A DNA stretch of 64,000 nucleotides, taken from NCBI GenBank assembly GCA_963921825.1, contig OY997595.1:66681879-66745878 (forward strand), written 5' to 3'. Made by a program: the position numbers and the translations under genes. The DNA comes from Erodium maritimum (lineage: Eukaryota; Streptophyta; Magnoliopsida; Geraniales; Geraniaceae). The notes beneath the pieces were generated by a model. The model saw only the letters and a program-made list of their open reading frames with translations, was not told the origin of the DNA and did not search any database. Positions 34,277 through 45,195 of this stretch are shown here, piece by piece. Each line of letters starts with the position of its first letter. The first letter of the stretch is position 1.

Positions 34277-35636
34277 ATGATGATGATGAACTCAAATGGC
34301 TCAGCAAGGAGCTTGAGGTCACCATTCACAGCAACACAGTGGCAAGAGCTTGAGCACCAAGCTCTGATCTTCAAGTACATGGTCTCTGGAGTTCCAATCC
34401 CACCTGATCTCATCTACAATGTGAAGAGGAGCTTGGAGTCCTCATCTTCTAGGCTCTTCCCTCACCAACCCAGTAAGCTAATGCTCTTCATTTTCATTCC
34501 TTTCATCTTTTTGGGTCCAAAGATGGTGGCTTTATGGCTGATTGGGGGCTTGTTCTGCAGTTGGGTGGGGCTGTTTTCAAATGGGTTTTGGCAGAAAAGT
34601 TGATCCAGAGCCAGGGAGGTGCAGAAGAACAGATGGCAAGAAGTGGAGGTGCTCCAAAGAGGCTTACCCAGATTCTAAGTACTGTGAGAGGCACATGCAC
34701 AGAGGTAGGAACCGTTCAAGAAAGCCTGTGGAAAGTCAAAGCCTTAACAGTCCAACACCAAAGACACCAACCCAATCAATCAACAGTGCCAGTTTCTTCA
34801 TCAACTCTTCTCATTCTGATTCCTCCTCTAGACCTGGTTCTGTCTCTTTCCCACAGAACAGCAATACCCAGAACCTGTTTCTGGGCTCTGGGTCCTCTTC
34901 TCAGACTGATCACAAAGACTACAGGTTGGTTCCTAATCATGCAGTTCTCAATCTTCATAGTTTTAATGTTTTGGGTTTGTGTAAAGATTCAATTTTTATG
35001 TGTTTTGGTTCTTTCTCTGAAATGGGTATGTGATTAAACTTGTAAAAAATCATATTTTGTTTGTTCTTTTGTTCTTTTTCTGAAATGGGTACATGATTTT
35101 ACTCACAAAGATTCCATTTTTACTGAAACTTTAGCAGGTATGTTCATGGAATGATGAGGGAGGGTTTGGATGAGCAAGCTTTGTTCCCAGAATCTTCAGG
35201 GACTGTCAGGACCTTATTACCAGTTGCTGATTCATACACTGATTACAAAGGCTTTTCACAGACACAGTATCAAAACCTCAGCACCAACAATCCAAACCAG
35301 GAACAAGAACATGATCATCATCAGCAACAGCAACAGCAACAACATTGTTTTGTTCTGGGTACTGATTTCAAGTCAGCAACAGCAAGGCCAATCAAGTTGG
35401 AGAAAGAAAGTGAAGGCATGAAGCCACTGCACCACTTCTTTGGGGATTGGACACCAAAGAGCACTGATTCATGGCTTGATCTTGCATCAAACTCTGGACT
35501 GCATGCTGGTAATTTTTCATTTTGAGTACCTATGTAGCATGTTTGTGTCTGTCACTGACCCTTCCTTAAATTTGATACATAGTATTTTTTATGTTAATGT
35601 TTTTGTTTGGTCTGGTTTTGGTGGACAGATGGTTGA
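34277..35636 (+). CDS. GRF: Growth-regulating factor (QLQ and WRC domains), four exons
   Basis: Exons are 34277..34472, 34561..34924, 35138..35508 and 35629..35636, giving 312 residues. The QLQ domain (about residues 15-50, [20 protein letters not shown]) binds GIF co-activators. The WRC domain (about 80-125) has [20 protein letters not shown] with the zinc ligands Cys86, Cys96, Cys107 and His110 and a basic nuclear-localisation stretch. GRFs are plant nuclear transcription factors that promote cell proliferation in leaves and meristems. The QPIGWG junction across intron 1 and the KDYRYVHG junction across intron 2 match the family. A Gln run (CAG/CAA, near 35310-35345) and HHFFGDW lie in exon 3. 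Four consecutive ATG codons open the frame. The tiny last exon (ending in DG-stop) is inferred; without splicing at 35509 the frame would stop at 35525 after GNFSF, so the C-terminus is uncertain. Confidence 0.92.
34713..34733 (+). promoter_or_regulatory. miR396 target site in GRF
   Basis: The 21-base stretch beginning CGTTCAAGAAAGCC and ending TGTGGAA encodes RSRKPVE just after the WRC domain. It is the conserved miR396 pairing site of plant GRFs and implies post-transcriptional down-regulation of this gene as tissues mature. Confidence 0.92.
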
Positions 35637-37510
35637 AGTGTCAAGTATGGGCCAAAAGAGCACTTGGGTTGGTGGGTCTGAGGACTTTAGCTTTCCCCTT
35701 CAAGTGTTGTGCTTTAGAGGACAAGCTTGTTATGCTAATGTTGTTTTGATGAGAATAATGTAATGCCTTTCACATTATTGTTACCCAATCTAGAAGAGAT
35801 CATGCTTACAATATTCTATGTAACATGTAATGTCTTTCACTTTTGGTTTTCATTACCAGTGTAAAAGTAATTACAACTAAGTCAATTAAGAGTTATATCA
35901 AGACCTTAAACAAGGGAGACGATTGTGGATATCGATTCGGCGTTGAAAGTGGAGAAAAAAAAAGATTTGTTGACGTATCGCTATCTTCTGGCAATTCGAC
36001 GTCGATTCCCTCTCATGCCGATTCTCTCTTTGTTTTTTGTTTTCCTCTCTCCTCCTTCAACGAATCTTCTCATTACACGTGTAGATTCGACCCATCGAAT
36101 TTGACCTTGCAATGCAGAATCCACTGAATGACCTTAATTTTTTAACAAATTTTGATACCGAATCGATCTCCACAATCGACTCTATTGAGGAAAGTCTAAC
36201 AGTTAAGAGTCTCAATTACAAACCAAATCAACATTAAGTTTACCGGGTTTGAATTAGATGTGTTAAAATAATCAGGGTTAACCCTATTTCTTAACAGCCA
36301 TTTTTACGACTTTGTCTTGTTTACGCGTCCTACTTATGGCCAACCTTTTATTGCATGTTCTAGCATAATATTTTCTAAAATCCGTAGAAACTAGTGTAAT
36401 GGCTAAGATAGTGTCATTTTTTGACCCTCACGTTTATCTCATTTACATGCCCTAACCCCGGTTAATCTTCTGTCACATGTACTACTGATGCAGTGCATAT
36501 TGAAGATATCTTGGCGAATCGGCTAGAGAACCCGAAAATGCAACAGTTTCCTAAATTAGCGAAACCTTAGCATTTTTCGGGTCGAAACGAGCCCCTGAGC
36601 AAAAATCATGGCTTTGCCATGTGCTAAGACGTTTTTCGGCCATCCGAGATCGTTTAGAGGGGCGAAACTGATATTTTATGGTTCGGTTCATTATTTCCTG
36701 CTTTTCATGTTTCCTTTATTTTCGAATTAGGGTTTGGGTAATAATTTCCTTATTGTATTAGGACTTTGGGTACTAGTTTCTCTATTTAAGCACTTGTTAT
36801 TCTCCATTGTAATTCAGACTTTTATGAAACAAACCAAAAACGAGTTCTACTCAACTTCTATCTTATTCGGTATTCACTTTGAATCAACGAATTCGGTAAA
36901 TAATTCTTCCTTTCCGCTCCGCACTCTGCATCAACTACCATAAACGTACGTATTTATAAGAGCATTTTAGAGGTTGGGGTGCTCAAAATAACATATCTGC
37001 TAAGTCAAAAGAATTATACTACTTTGTGTAATATATGTTAGGACATTTAACGAGAGATCAATCGTAATCAGGACGTGTATATAAGGTAAAGATCAGTGTT
37101 AAGAAATAGATAATCCTAAATATTTATTGACAAGACTGAGTATGGAAAGAGTTGTTAATTCAGACAACATAGAAAATACATTAAAAAAAAATTGGGATGG
37201 ATACTATGTTTATATTGTGATAATAATTTTGATTTATCCTGATGTTGCTCCAACTGCTCAGTTTCAGTGTCTATTCATGTTTTCCTCTAGTCGTTTATAT
37301 TTCACTCAAAAGATTGACGTTATATTTCACCGCATCAATTTCGATCCTCATCCTTTCAAATGTGTCCTTTGACATGTTGTTTTAAATTCAACGACTTGAC
37401 TATCTCCGATAAAACTCTTTCTTTGTTGATGTTTGTGTCTTGCACTTCTTTTTATTTTTAGTCCCATTCTAACCCTATCTAACGAAGAGTTCAATATTAC
37501 TATGAGTATC
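35637..37510. other. GRF 3' UTR and intergenic region
   Basis: GRF 3' UTR is followed by DNA without a recognised gene. The region holds one copy of a dispersed repeat (35930-36180) and an inverted pair of the motif seen near 2.7 kb: reverse at about 36400-36480 and forward at 37045-37120. Confidence 0.5.
35930..36180 (+). repeat. Dispersed repeat, copy 1
   Basis: Shares long similar stretches with 44870-45195, including TTACACGTGT, CGATTCGG-like and ACCGAATCGATCT words in the same order. Unknown family, no coding potential. Confidence 0.7.
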
Positions 37511-37655
37511 TAAAAGAGTTGGTATGAATCGTGTTCTCTATTCATTCATGTTCAGATATATATACACAAAATCCTTATTCAAAACTATACAAGGGATAAT
37601 GATCATATATATTCAAATATTATTTTGATATTTGAATAGATGGATAATGCTAACA
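37511..37655 (-). repeat. 3' LTR of the copia element
   Basis: 145 bases. It matches the other LTR except for two substitutions and carries the same terminal TA. Its first bases (TGTTAG) contain the RNase H stop codon. Confidence 0.93.
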
Positions 37656-38429
37656 CGCCCCCGTAGTCAGAGCGGGAGGAGCACGGACGTTCAGACTATC
37701 ACGAAAGTCGACGAACAGAACGTGAGGCAGACCCTTGGTAAAGATATCTGCAATCTGAGAGCGTGTAGGAACATGAAGAACACGAACATGACCACGAGCA
37801 ACCTTTTCCCGGACAAAATGTATGTCAAGCTCAATGTGCTTAGTGCGCTGGTGTTGAACCGGATTGCCTGTCAAGTAGATGGCACTGATATTGTCACAGT
37901 ACACCGGTGTGGCTCGGGAAATAGGACAATGAAGCTCCATGAGAAGATTACGAATCCAGCAGGACTCGGAGACAACCTGAGCAACTCCGCGATATTCGGC
38001 CTCTATGCTGGAACGGGAGACTGTGGGCTGTCTTTTAGACGACCAGGAGATAAGATTATCTCCGAGGAATACACAGTATCCCGAGGTGGAACGTCTGGTG
38101 TCGGGACAGCCTGCCCAGTCTGCATCAGTGTAGGCGACAAGATCCAGAGTACGAGAGGCGTATAGATGAAGGCCAAGATGGAGGGTACCCTGAAGATAAC
38201 GAATAATACGTTTCAGAGCACCCATGTGACCAATACGAGAGTCATGCATGTGAAGACACACCTGCTGAACAGCATACGCGATGTCAGGCTGGGTAAAAGT
38301 GAGATACTGTAATGCTCCTGCCAGACTCCTGTATAGGTGCGGATCAGAGAACGGGTCCCCTACATTAGCACTCATCTTGCCTTTAGAATCAACTGGAGTA
38401 GTAGACGGGGAACACGACTCCATGCCTGC
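37650..38429 (-). pseudogene. Copia RT C-terminus and RNase H (after internal stop)
   Basis: Continues in the same frame as the RT part after a TGA at 38432..38430. Motifs include DPHLYRSLAGALQYL, YTDADWAGC, SSIEAEYR, VYCDNISAI and HIELDIHFVREK of the copia RNase H region. It ends LTTGAC-stop, overlapping the purine tract and the start of the 3' LTR. Confidence 0.9.
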
Positions 38430-39746
38430 TCAGTGGATAATCTCCTCGGCATATTTCCGTTGAGACAGAAATACACCGCCAGAATGCCGAGTGATTGCAA
38501 TTCCCAGAAAGTATGACAATGGGCCTAAGTCCTTCATGGCATACTCAGACGCCAGATGGTGCATAATCGTGAGGCGAAGTGAGTCACTGGAAGTCGTGAG
38601 TATAATATCATCCACGTACAACAGAAGGAACGCCGTATCTGCACCACTGCGATATATAAAGAGAGAGTGATCGGATCGACTGTGAGTGAATCCAATGGTG
38701 GCCACATAGTCAGTGAAACGCTGGTACCAGCCTCGGGGAGCCTGTTTGAGGCCATATAGGGATCGTCGGAGAAGACATACATAGTCCGGGTGAGCAGTGC
38801 TACGAAAACCCTGTGGCTGGTGCATGTAAACTGTCTCTGATAGGTCGCCATGCAAGAAAGCATTCTTCACGTCCAGTTGATGGATGGGCCACGACCGAGA
38901 TAGGGCAATGCTCAGAACGGTTCTGATGGTGGCTGGTTTGACCACTGGGCTGAAAGTCTCGGTGCAATCCACGGCAACCTGTTGGGAGCTCCCGTCACCT
39001 ACAAGACGAGCTTTATAGCGCTCAAATGAACCGTCAGATCTAACTTTATGACGAAAAAGCCACATAGACCGAACAATATTAGCAGTACAAGGACGGGGTA
39101 CGAGCTCCCACGTATTATTTTTAATTAAAGCATCATATTCATCACGCATGGCTAAACTCCAATTTGGATCAAGAAGTGCATCTTTGGCTGATTTAGGCAA
39201 TGGAGAAGGAGTAGTAGATGTACTAAGACTAAATAATGATCTAGGTTTGATGATACCTGATCTTAATCTAGTTTGCATGGGATGAATAGGTGGTTGAGGA
39301 GGTTCGGTCTTGTCCGGTGTCGGTTTAGTGGATGGTGGTGTGAGAGAAGGTGTGGGGTTGAGCCGATCATTAGTGGTAGGAGAACATGGTGCCGGTGCAG
39401 GTGAGGCCGGTGAAGGTGTATGTATGGGATCAGTTGCTGTAGGAGTAAATAATGGAGTAGTGAGGTCTAGGAAGTCGTAGTCATTAGGTGTTCGGGTGAT
39501 GTTGGAGAATGGGAAAGCCGTTTCGTCAAAGATAACATGTCGCGCCACAATGATTCGTTTGGTCTCCGGGTCAAAGCAAATGTAGCCACGATGCTGAGAT
39601 GGAAAACCCAAGAATACACAAGGCATAGAACGAGATTGAAGTTTGTTAATAGACACAGCAGGTAATAGTGGAAAACATGCACAACCAAATATACGCAAAT
39701 GATCGTATGACGGGACACGAGAGAATAAGTAATGAGTGGACATAGA
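38430..39746 (-). pseudogene. Copia integrase C-terminus and reverse transcriptase
   Basis: Contains the integrase GKPL-type region (CVFLGFPSQHRGY), a Pro/Thr-rich linker, and RT motifs (WELVPRP, RYKARLVGDG, LDVKNAFLHGDLSE, SLYGLKQAPRGWYQ and the catalytic YVDDI). It ends at an in-frame TGA (38432..38430) where copia proteins read on, so full RT-RNase H is not made from this copy. It is in another frame from the upstream gag-integrase part. Confidence 0.9.
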
Positions 39747-41992
39747 TTGGACGGGAGAATATTGTGCAGATAAGTGGACATAGATAAAGCAAAGTGCCAA
39801 AAATTTGGAGGGATAGACGAGTGTACCATGAGTGTACGAACTATGTTATTGAGAGTGCGGAATTTACGTTCAGCTCGACCGTTTTGTGGTGATGTGTAGG
39901 GACACGATAGTCTGAAGATCATGCCTGTATCAGTACAGAATTTTTGTAGCGGTCCGTTGTCAAATTCCTTCCCATTGTCGCATTGTAGTGCTTTAATGGA
40001 TGTCCCAAATTGAGTACGAACGTACGAGTGGAAAGAAGTGAATATGGAATAGACTTGCGATTTAGAATGTAACGGGAATGTCCATACGAAATTTGTAAAG
40101 TCACCAACCAACAATAAATAATATCGATGTCCTGCAGAGCTTAAAACTGGTGAAGTCCATAAATCCCCATGAATAATATCAAATGGTGCAAACGTGCAAG
40201 AACTAGATAGTTTAAACGGTAATTTAATGTTTTTGCCTAATGCACAAGAATCACAAAATGAACTAGATGATCCACATTGGACCATATTATTGCGTCGAAG
40301 AGCATCGAAGACAGGAGCACCGGGATGTCCTAGCCGAGAGTGCCAGACCGACGGAGATAAGGCTAAAAATGAAGAGGATGCACCAGGAGAAGGTAATGAA
40401 GACGACACGGGGTAGAGATCACCCGAGCTATCACATCTCAGAAAAACCTTGCCCGTTTGAAAGTCCTTCACAGCAAAACCAAAACGATCAAATTCAACAG
40501 AAACATTATTGTTAGTGACGAAACGACGTACAGAAACAAGGTTTTTAATGATGTGGGGTGCATGAATAACATTATGTAAGGCTAGGGAGGGGTGGGTTGG
40601 TGTTAAATATGCACTACCGTAACCCATAATTGGAATAAGATGTCCATTTCCGACCACAACATGATGACTAGAGCTTGAATTAAAATAATTATTGAGACTA
40701 CCTGAGTCGGCGGTCATATGAGAGGCCGCACCTGAGTCCATGTACCATTGATCCGGTGGATTGAGCGTCATAGAGTTAAATGCAGCGTCTATATGTGTGG
40801 GAACATCCGGGTCCTGTCCATAGGAAGAAGATGCCCGTGAATTATGTGCTAGTTGCTGCCCATTCTGCTGATGTGTGCGTGAGACAGGTGCTGGGCCAAG
40901 AAGTCCATGCTGCTGCTGGTTGGCCTGAGGTGTGGATGGGCCGGCCCACGTGCGCTGAGTATTCTGTCCGGGCCAAGTCTGTTGTTGTCCAGTCCAGGCA
41001 GCTTGAGTTGGGTATGGACACGGCCCAGACTGCCAGGTCTGGTGTGGCCCATTAGTGTAAAAATTAGGCCCAGCGGAGTGGTGAAAATTAGGCCCAGAAG
41101 AGAAACCTGATCCACGCCCACGCTGCGATCCACGCATCGTTCCTCGTCCAGAACGCGATCTGCCACCCCTGTCAGATCGTCGGCCACGACTTGGCTTGCC
41201 GGAGCTCGAGCTTCCATCTGAAGTCCCGTCACCATGGACTTGTGATACGAGAGCAGTAGAACTAGGAAGCATAGTATGTTGTTTCTGCTTCCTCGTCTCC
41301 TCCAGTAGTAGTTGTGATCGTGCCTCGTGAAATAGCGGGAAGGGATCCCGTTGTTGAATGAGGGCAGCCACATGGTCATAAGCACTGGTAAGTCCGGTGA
41401 CCAACTGAACCACAAGCCGATCATTGGAGACCGGTGCACCCATATTGGACAATTGATCAGCAATGTTCTTGAGCTCCTGACAATAAGGAGAAATACCAGT
41501 AAAAGCATCCAAGCGAGTATTAGAAAATTGATTTTCAAGATGCACAATCCTAGTGTGACGATTGTCTTGAAATATACTACGCAAAGCATTCCATGCTCGA
41601 GCAGCAGTGGAATCTGGCTCAATGATCGTTTGCAGGAGATCACTTGATATGGTGTCATATATCCATTGCAGAACAGTAGCATCAACACGAAACCATAATT
41701 CAGTGTTAGGGGTGGTTGAGAAAGATGACACCTGAGTAGATTTAGAGCATGTAGCCTTCGATTGTCCCTCCGTATCGTAGGTTGCATCAGAGGTAGTATC
41801 GGTTTCAGCCGGTACTTCAATGGGCGCAGGCGTCGTCACAGCATCGGGAAGAATGTGATGAGTAACTTGAAAGGCTCGGCAATGGATTTTGAACAGCTCC
41901 GCCCATGATGAGTAGTGTTGCTTCTCCATGTCCAGAACGATAGGAATCGCAAGCCGAATGTTGTTGACCGTCAGAGCTGGATGAGAAGCCAT
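39747..41992 (-). pseudogene. Copia gag, protease and integrase core
   Basis: Start ATG at 41992 (MASHPALTVNN). Order: gag (about residues 1-240), a Ser/Arg/Gly-rich basic stretch, a Trp/Gln/Pro-rich stretch, aspartic protease (WYMDSGAASHMT), GAG-pre-integrase HHCC (WHSRLGHPG, CDSCALGK), and integrase core with D-D-E (HGDLWTSP, QCDNGKEFDN, SPQNGRAERKF). I see no Cys-Cys-His-Cys zinc knuckle between gag and protease, where copia elements normally have one. The frame is lost at about 39744-39751; similarity continues in the next frame. Read past the shift, the open frame runs on to 39467 without similarity. Confidence 0.9.
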
Positions 41993-42306
41993 AAATGATA
42001 ACACACTTGATCTGCAAAGCAAAAATAAGCAACTGTTGCTGTAGAACTCTATGAGCAGCCGTGTGAAAACGTAATAGACTGTGGAATAGTAGTATGGGCT
42101 GCAAGTAACAAGAGGAGATATGTTTGTGTTGTGGGCTTTGATAAGGATGAGCCCGAATTTGAAATTGAAAACAATCGCAGGATAAGTTATCTGCGTATGC
42201 GATATTGTATTTCGAAAACAGGAGAAGAAATGCAGGAGTTGTCTGCGATAAGAATAGCGGAAGTAAAGAAGTGCAACTGGAATAGGTTTCCAGAGCTCTG
42301 ATACCA

Positions 42307-42451
42307 TAAAAGAGTTGGTATGAATCGTGTTCTCTATTCATTCATGTTCAGATATATATACACAAAATCCCTATTCAAAACTATACAAGGGATAATGATC
42401 ATATCTATTCAAATATTATTTTGATATTTGAATAGATGGATAATGCTAACA
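42307..42451 (-). repeat. 5' LTR of the copia element
   Basis: 145 bases, next to the primer-binding site TGGTATCAGAGCTC, whose complement lies at 42293..42306 on the plus strand. Confidence 0.93.
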
Positions 42452-42479
42452 GTATCGAACGATGTGTGTGGTCCGAATT

Positions 42480-42640
42480 CATCCACTTACCTCGTCCCTG
42501 CCTCGTCCCCGCATTGACCCCGTGTTGACCCCGCCCCACAGGGACCCCGCAGGGACGGGGCGGAGAAACGGGGATTTTATTCCCCGTCCCGTTCTCGCCC
42601 CGCGGGGGATTGTATTCCTTATCCCGTTCCCGCCCCATTC
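42480..42640. repeat. GC-rich CGGGG/CCCCG repeat
   Basis: Dense alternation of CCCCG and CGGGG words (CCCCGCCCCACAGGGACCCC, GGGACGGGGCGG) that can fold on itself. The type occurs dispersed in plant genomes. No coding function. Confidence 0.6.
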
Positions 42641-42738
42641 TCATAACCCAAAAAATACACATTTGAAATGACAATTCTCAATCTATAATTTTAAACAACA
42701 GGCATAGTCAATCTATAATATTAAAATAATATACACAC

Positions 42739-42885
42739 AAAACAGAAATTAACAATCGCCGAGTTGTACCACTCAAGAAGGCACCTCAAACAACACTACA
42801 AGCTCATTCAAAGGATCAACCCTTATAGATAATAAGAAAGGGGTAAAACAGGAATTAACTATCGCCGAGTTGTACCACTCAAGAA
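42739..42885. repeat. 41-base direct repeat around a MITE end
   Basis: 42739..42779 and 42845..42885 differ at two positions (both contain ATCGCCGAGTTGTACCACTC). The second copy overlaps the left arm of the palindrome at 42853. Confidence 0.85.
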
Positions 42886-43188
42886 CTTGTTCCTGACTTA
42901 TTAGTTGAACGGTTCACTACCATTGACTTATGGTAGTTCTACAAACTAATATTTTCAGTTAGAAATGACGGAAAACGTTTGGAAAAACTCCAAAAAGTAA
43001 CAAGTCTACAATTAGTTTTTGAGTTCAATAGTCATATGACAGTTAGTTCTTGGAGTTTTTTCTAACGTTTTCTGTCATTTCTAAAGGAAAATGTTAGTTT
43101 GTGTAATTACCATAAGTCAAGGGTACTGATCTGATCGACTAATAAGTCAGCAACAAGTTCTTGAGATGTACAAGTCGAAGATAATTAG
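42853..43188. mobile_element. Palindromic MITE-like element
   Basis: The left arm (from AATTAACTATCGCCGAGTTG) pairs over more than 110 bases with the right arm (ending GATAATTAGT). For example TCAAGAACTTGTT pairs with AACAAGTTCTTGA, and ATGACGGAAAACGTT with AACGTTTTCTGTCAT. No target duplication could be fixed. Confidence 0.75.
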
Positions 43189-44869
43189 TACTTGGAGTTT
43201 TTCCAATAAGAAACAATTGAACATACAGAGGGTAGGACCAAATATTAGGTCTAACTACAAGATTTTTCAACCATGAAGTACAATAAAACAGGGTCTATTA
43301 CTCGAATTTCACCAACTTAAAGCACAAATAAACTGTAAAAAAACAACAGCGGTATTGGCCGACTTCTTAATACTCAGTTATACGATCCACCTAAGTCTGA
43401 TGCACCTTCAAAAGTATTGCCGAGAGTATCGAACCTTACTTTAAAAACCAAGGGACGATATCGAACACTGCTCAGTCCTAACAAATATGACTCAACCCGG
43501 TCCACCACCACGAATTGAGCCAAAGGAGGAGTCGAAACTAACAATCCCAAAACTTGTCACCGATAGAGGGAGCCAGAATCGAGCTCAACGACCACCCACA
43601 AGGCCAAACAAAGAAGATATAATACCAAATTACTCCACAAAAACCCCTATCTCCGGAACCTCATACTGCTCGGTTAAATAAATTAATCCGTCGACAATCA
43701 ACAATCGTCGGTGATCCAAAAAGGGAGAGTTAATAGTACCCCACTCAAAATCTCCATCGGTTGAGAAAATGAGTTGTAATACTCATAAATGAGTAAAGAG
43801 AAGAGAATGGAAAGAGTGGAGGGGGAGATGACGGTCAGTGAACCATATTTAAGACCATAGTCCTCAAATCCAAGCTCCTACCCTCACGACACCGACGAAT
43901 GAAAAACACTAGGCAACCAATCAAAGACGAGAGGAGAAACTACCTTGAAGCTTGAGCACAGCACCACTCAACCACACATATCCACACCACTGCTGACCTA
44001 AGGGAGCACCCGCTGTCGGTGGCCAACACCACTAACGACATCGATGAAAACACCAAGCACCAAACCTTAAAACCAGATACGACAAGGAAGGATCAGGTTG
44101 AAGGCTTCTGAAGAATGTGATGAAGGCACAGCTAAACAAGTACAAGAAATCGGAGTGAACTCAGATGTAAGATCGGGGTCAAATCTGAGCATAGGAGAAG
44201 AGGGAGAGGGAAAAAGAATAGAGGAAGGGATGATGTCTTTTTTTTATGTGTTTTACTGAATTTTAAACTTTCGATGAAAACCAACGATTTTTGTTACAAG
44301 ATCAACGTCTCGGGCATGTCCGAGACTATGTCTAGCACTTTCTTACAATTTTTATAATAAAGATGAACTCATTGTTATGCTCAAAAACAAAAACTTAAAC
44401 GGATAGTTAGAGGCTATATTATAGTTTTATACTCTAACCGTGCTCTCTTGAAGGTGTATGTCTACTGGTTTGGATGTGAATTATTTAGAAGAATACGAAG
44501 TCCACTAGGAAGAAAGACAAGAGTTGAGATCCATTAGGCGCAATTGAATAAATTGAGAACTAATGATATATTTAAAGAAAAAAAGGTTTAAACTTATGTT
44601 TATAAGATATATACTTTATATTATATTAGACAATCAACTCAACAAAAAGCACAAACTAACAATTGAAGTATCAATTATAATTTATATTCTAACAATAACA
44701 TTGTCATGTACATAAACAAGTTGATAATACAAATATACTCACGAGACCTATATTTTCCCGTGCAATCCACTTTCTTCCATGGAGTTGCTTCGTCTTGGTC
44801 GTAAGTTTCATCGACGAGAAATACAGCTCGAGGTTGTAGTTCTAAAAAACCATTTTAATACTAAGATTT
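43189..44869. other. Intergenic region without recognised genes
   Basis: The stretch 43480-44250 is richer in GC and in reversed polypyrimidine, and may be an old minus-strand retroposon, but I recognise no domain or terminus. The rest is AT-rich. Confidence 0.4.
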
Positions 44870-45195
44870 TTCACAATGGAGGTCGAGAAAATTGTTGAAA
44901 GTGACGAAAAAAAGGATTTACTGACGTTTCGACTATAATTTTCTCTCTCCTCCCGATTCGATCTCTCTTGAGTCTGTAGATTCATCGACATCGATTCTGT
45001 CTCCTCCGATTCATTTTTCTCCCTGTCTCTCTCATCCCTTGCCGCTTCTCTCTTCTTTTTACGAATCTCTCTCTTCCCTCAACGATTCTTCTCCTTACAC
45101 GTGTGGATTCGATCCACCGAATCCGACCCTCCACTGCAGAATCGACGAACCCGACCCTAATTTTTAGCAAGTTTCGACACCGAATCGATCTATTG
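44870..45195 (+). repeat. Dispersed repeat, copy 2
   Basis: Counterpart of 35930-36180, somewhat longer because of an extra CTCTCTC-rich block. Shared words include CCTTACACGTGT, GGATTCGATCC-like and CACCGAATCGATCT in the same order. Confidence 0.7.

Larger units (their letters stand above)
37511..42451 (-). mobile_element. Full-length Ty1/copia retrotransposon with TG..TA LTRs
   Basis: The 4941-base element is on the minus strand, with 145-base LTRs (5' LTR 42307..42451, 3' LTR 37511..37655) that differ at two positions. The target duplication is perfect: GTATC on the plus strand (37506..37510 and 42452..42456). The LTR starts TGTTAGCATT but ends CTCTTTTA instead of CA, in both copies. The primer-binding site TGGTATCAGAGCTC abuts the 5' LTR and a purine tract (ACGGGGGCG) abuts the 3' LTR. 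Order is gag, protease, integrase, RT, RNase H, as in copia. One frameshift and one in-frame stop break the polyprotein, so it is recent but probably defective. Confidence 0.95.

Noticed and set aside
34534..35037. 167-codon frame overlapping GRF exon 2
   Set aside because: Out of frame with the QLQ/WRC protein; a shadow frame.
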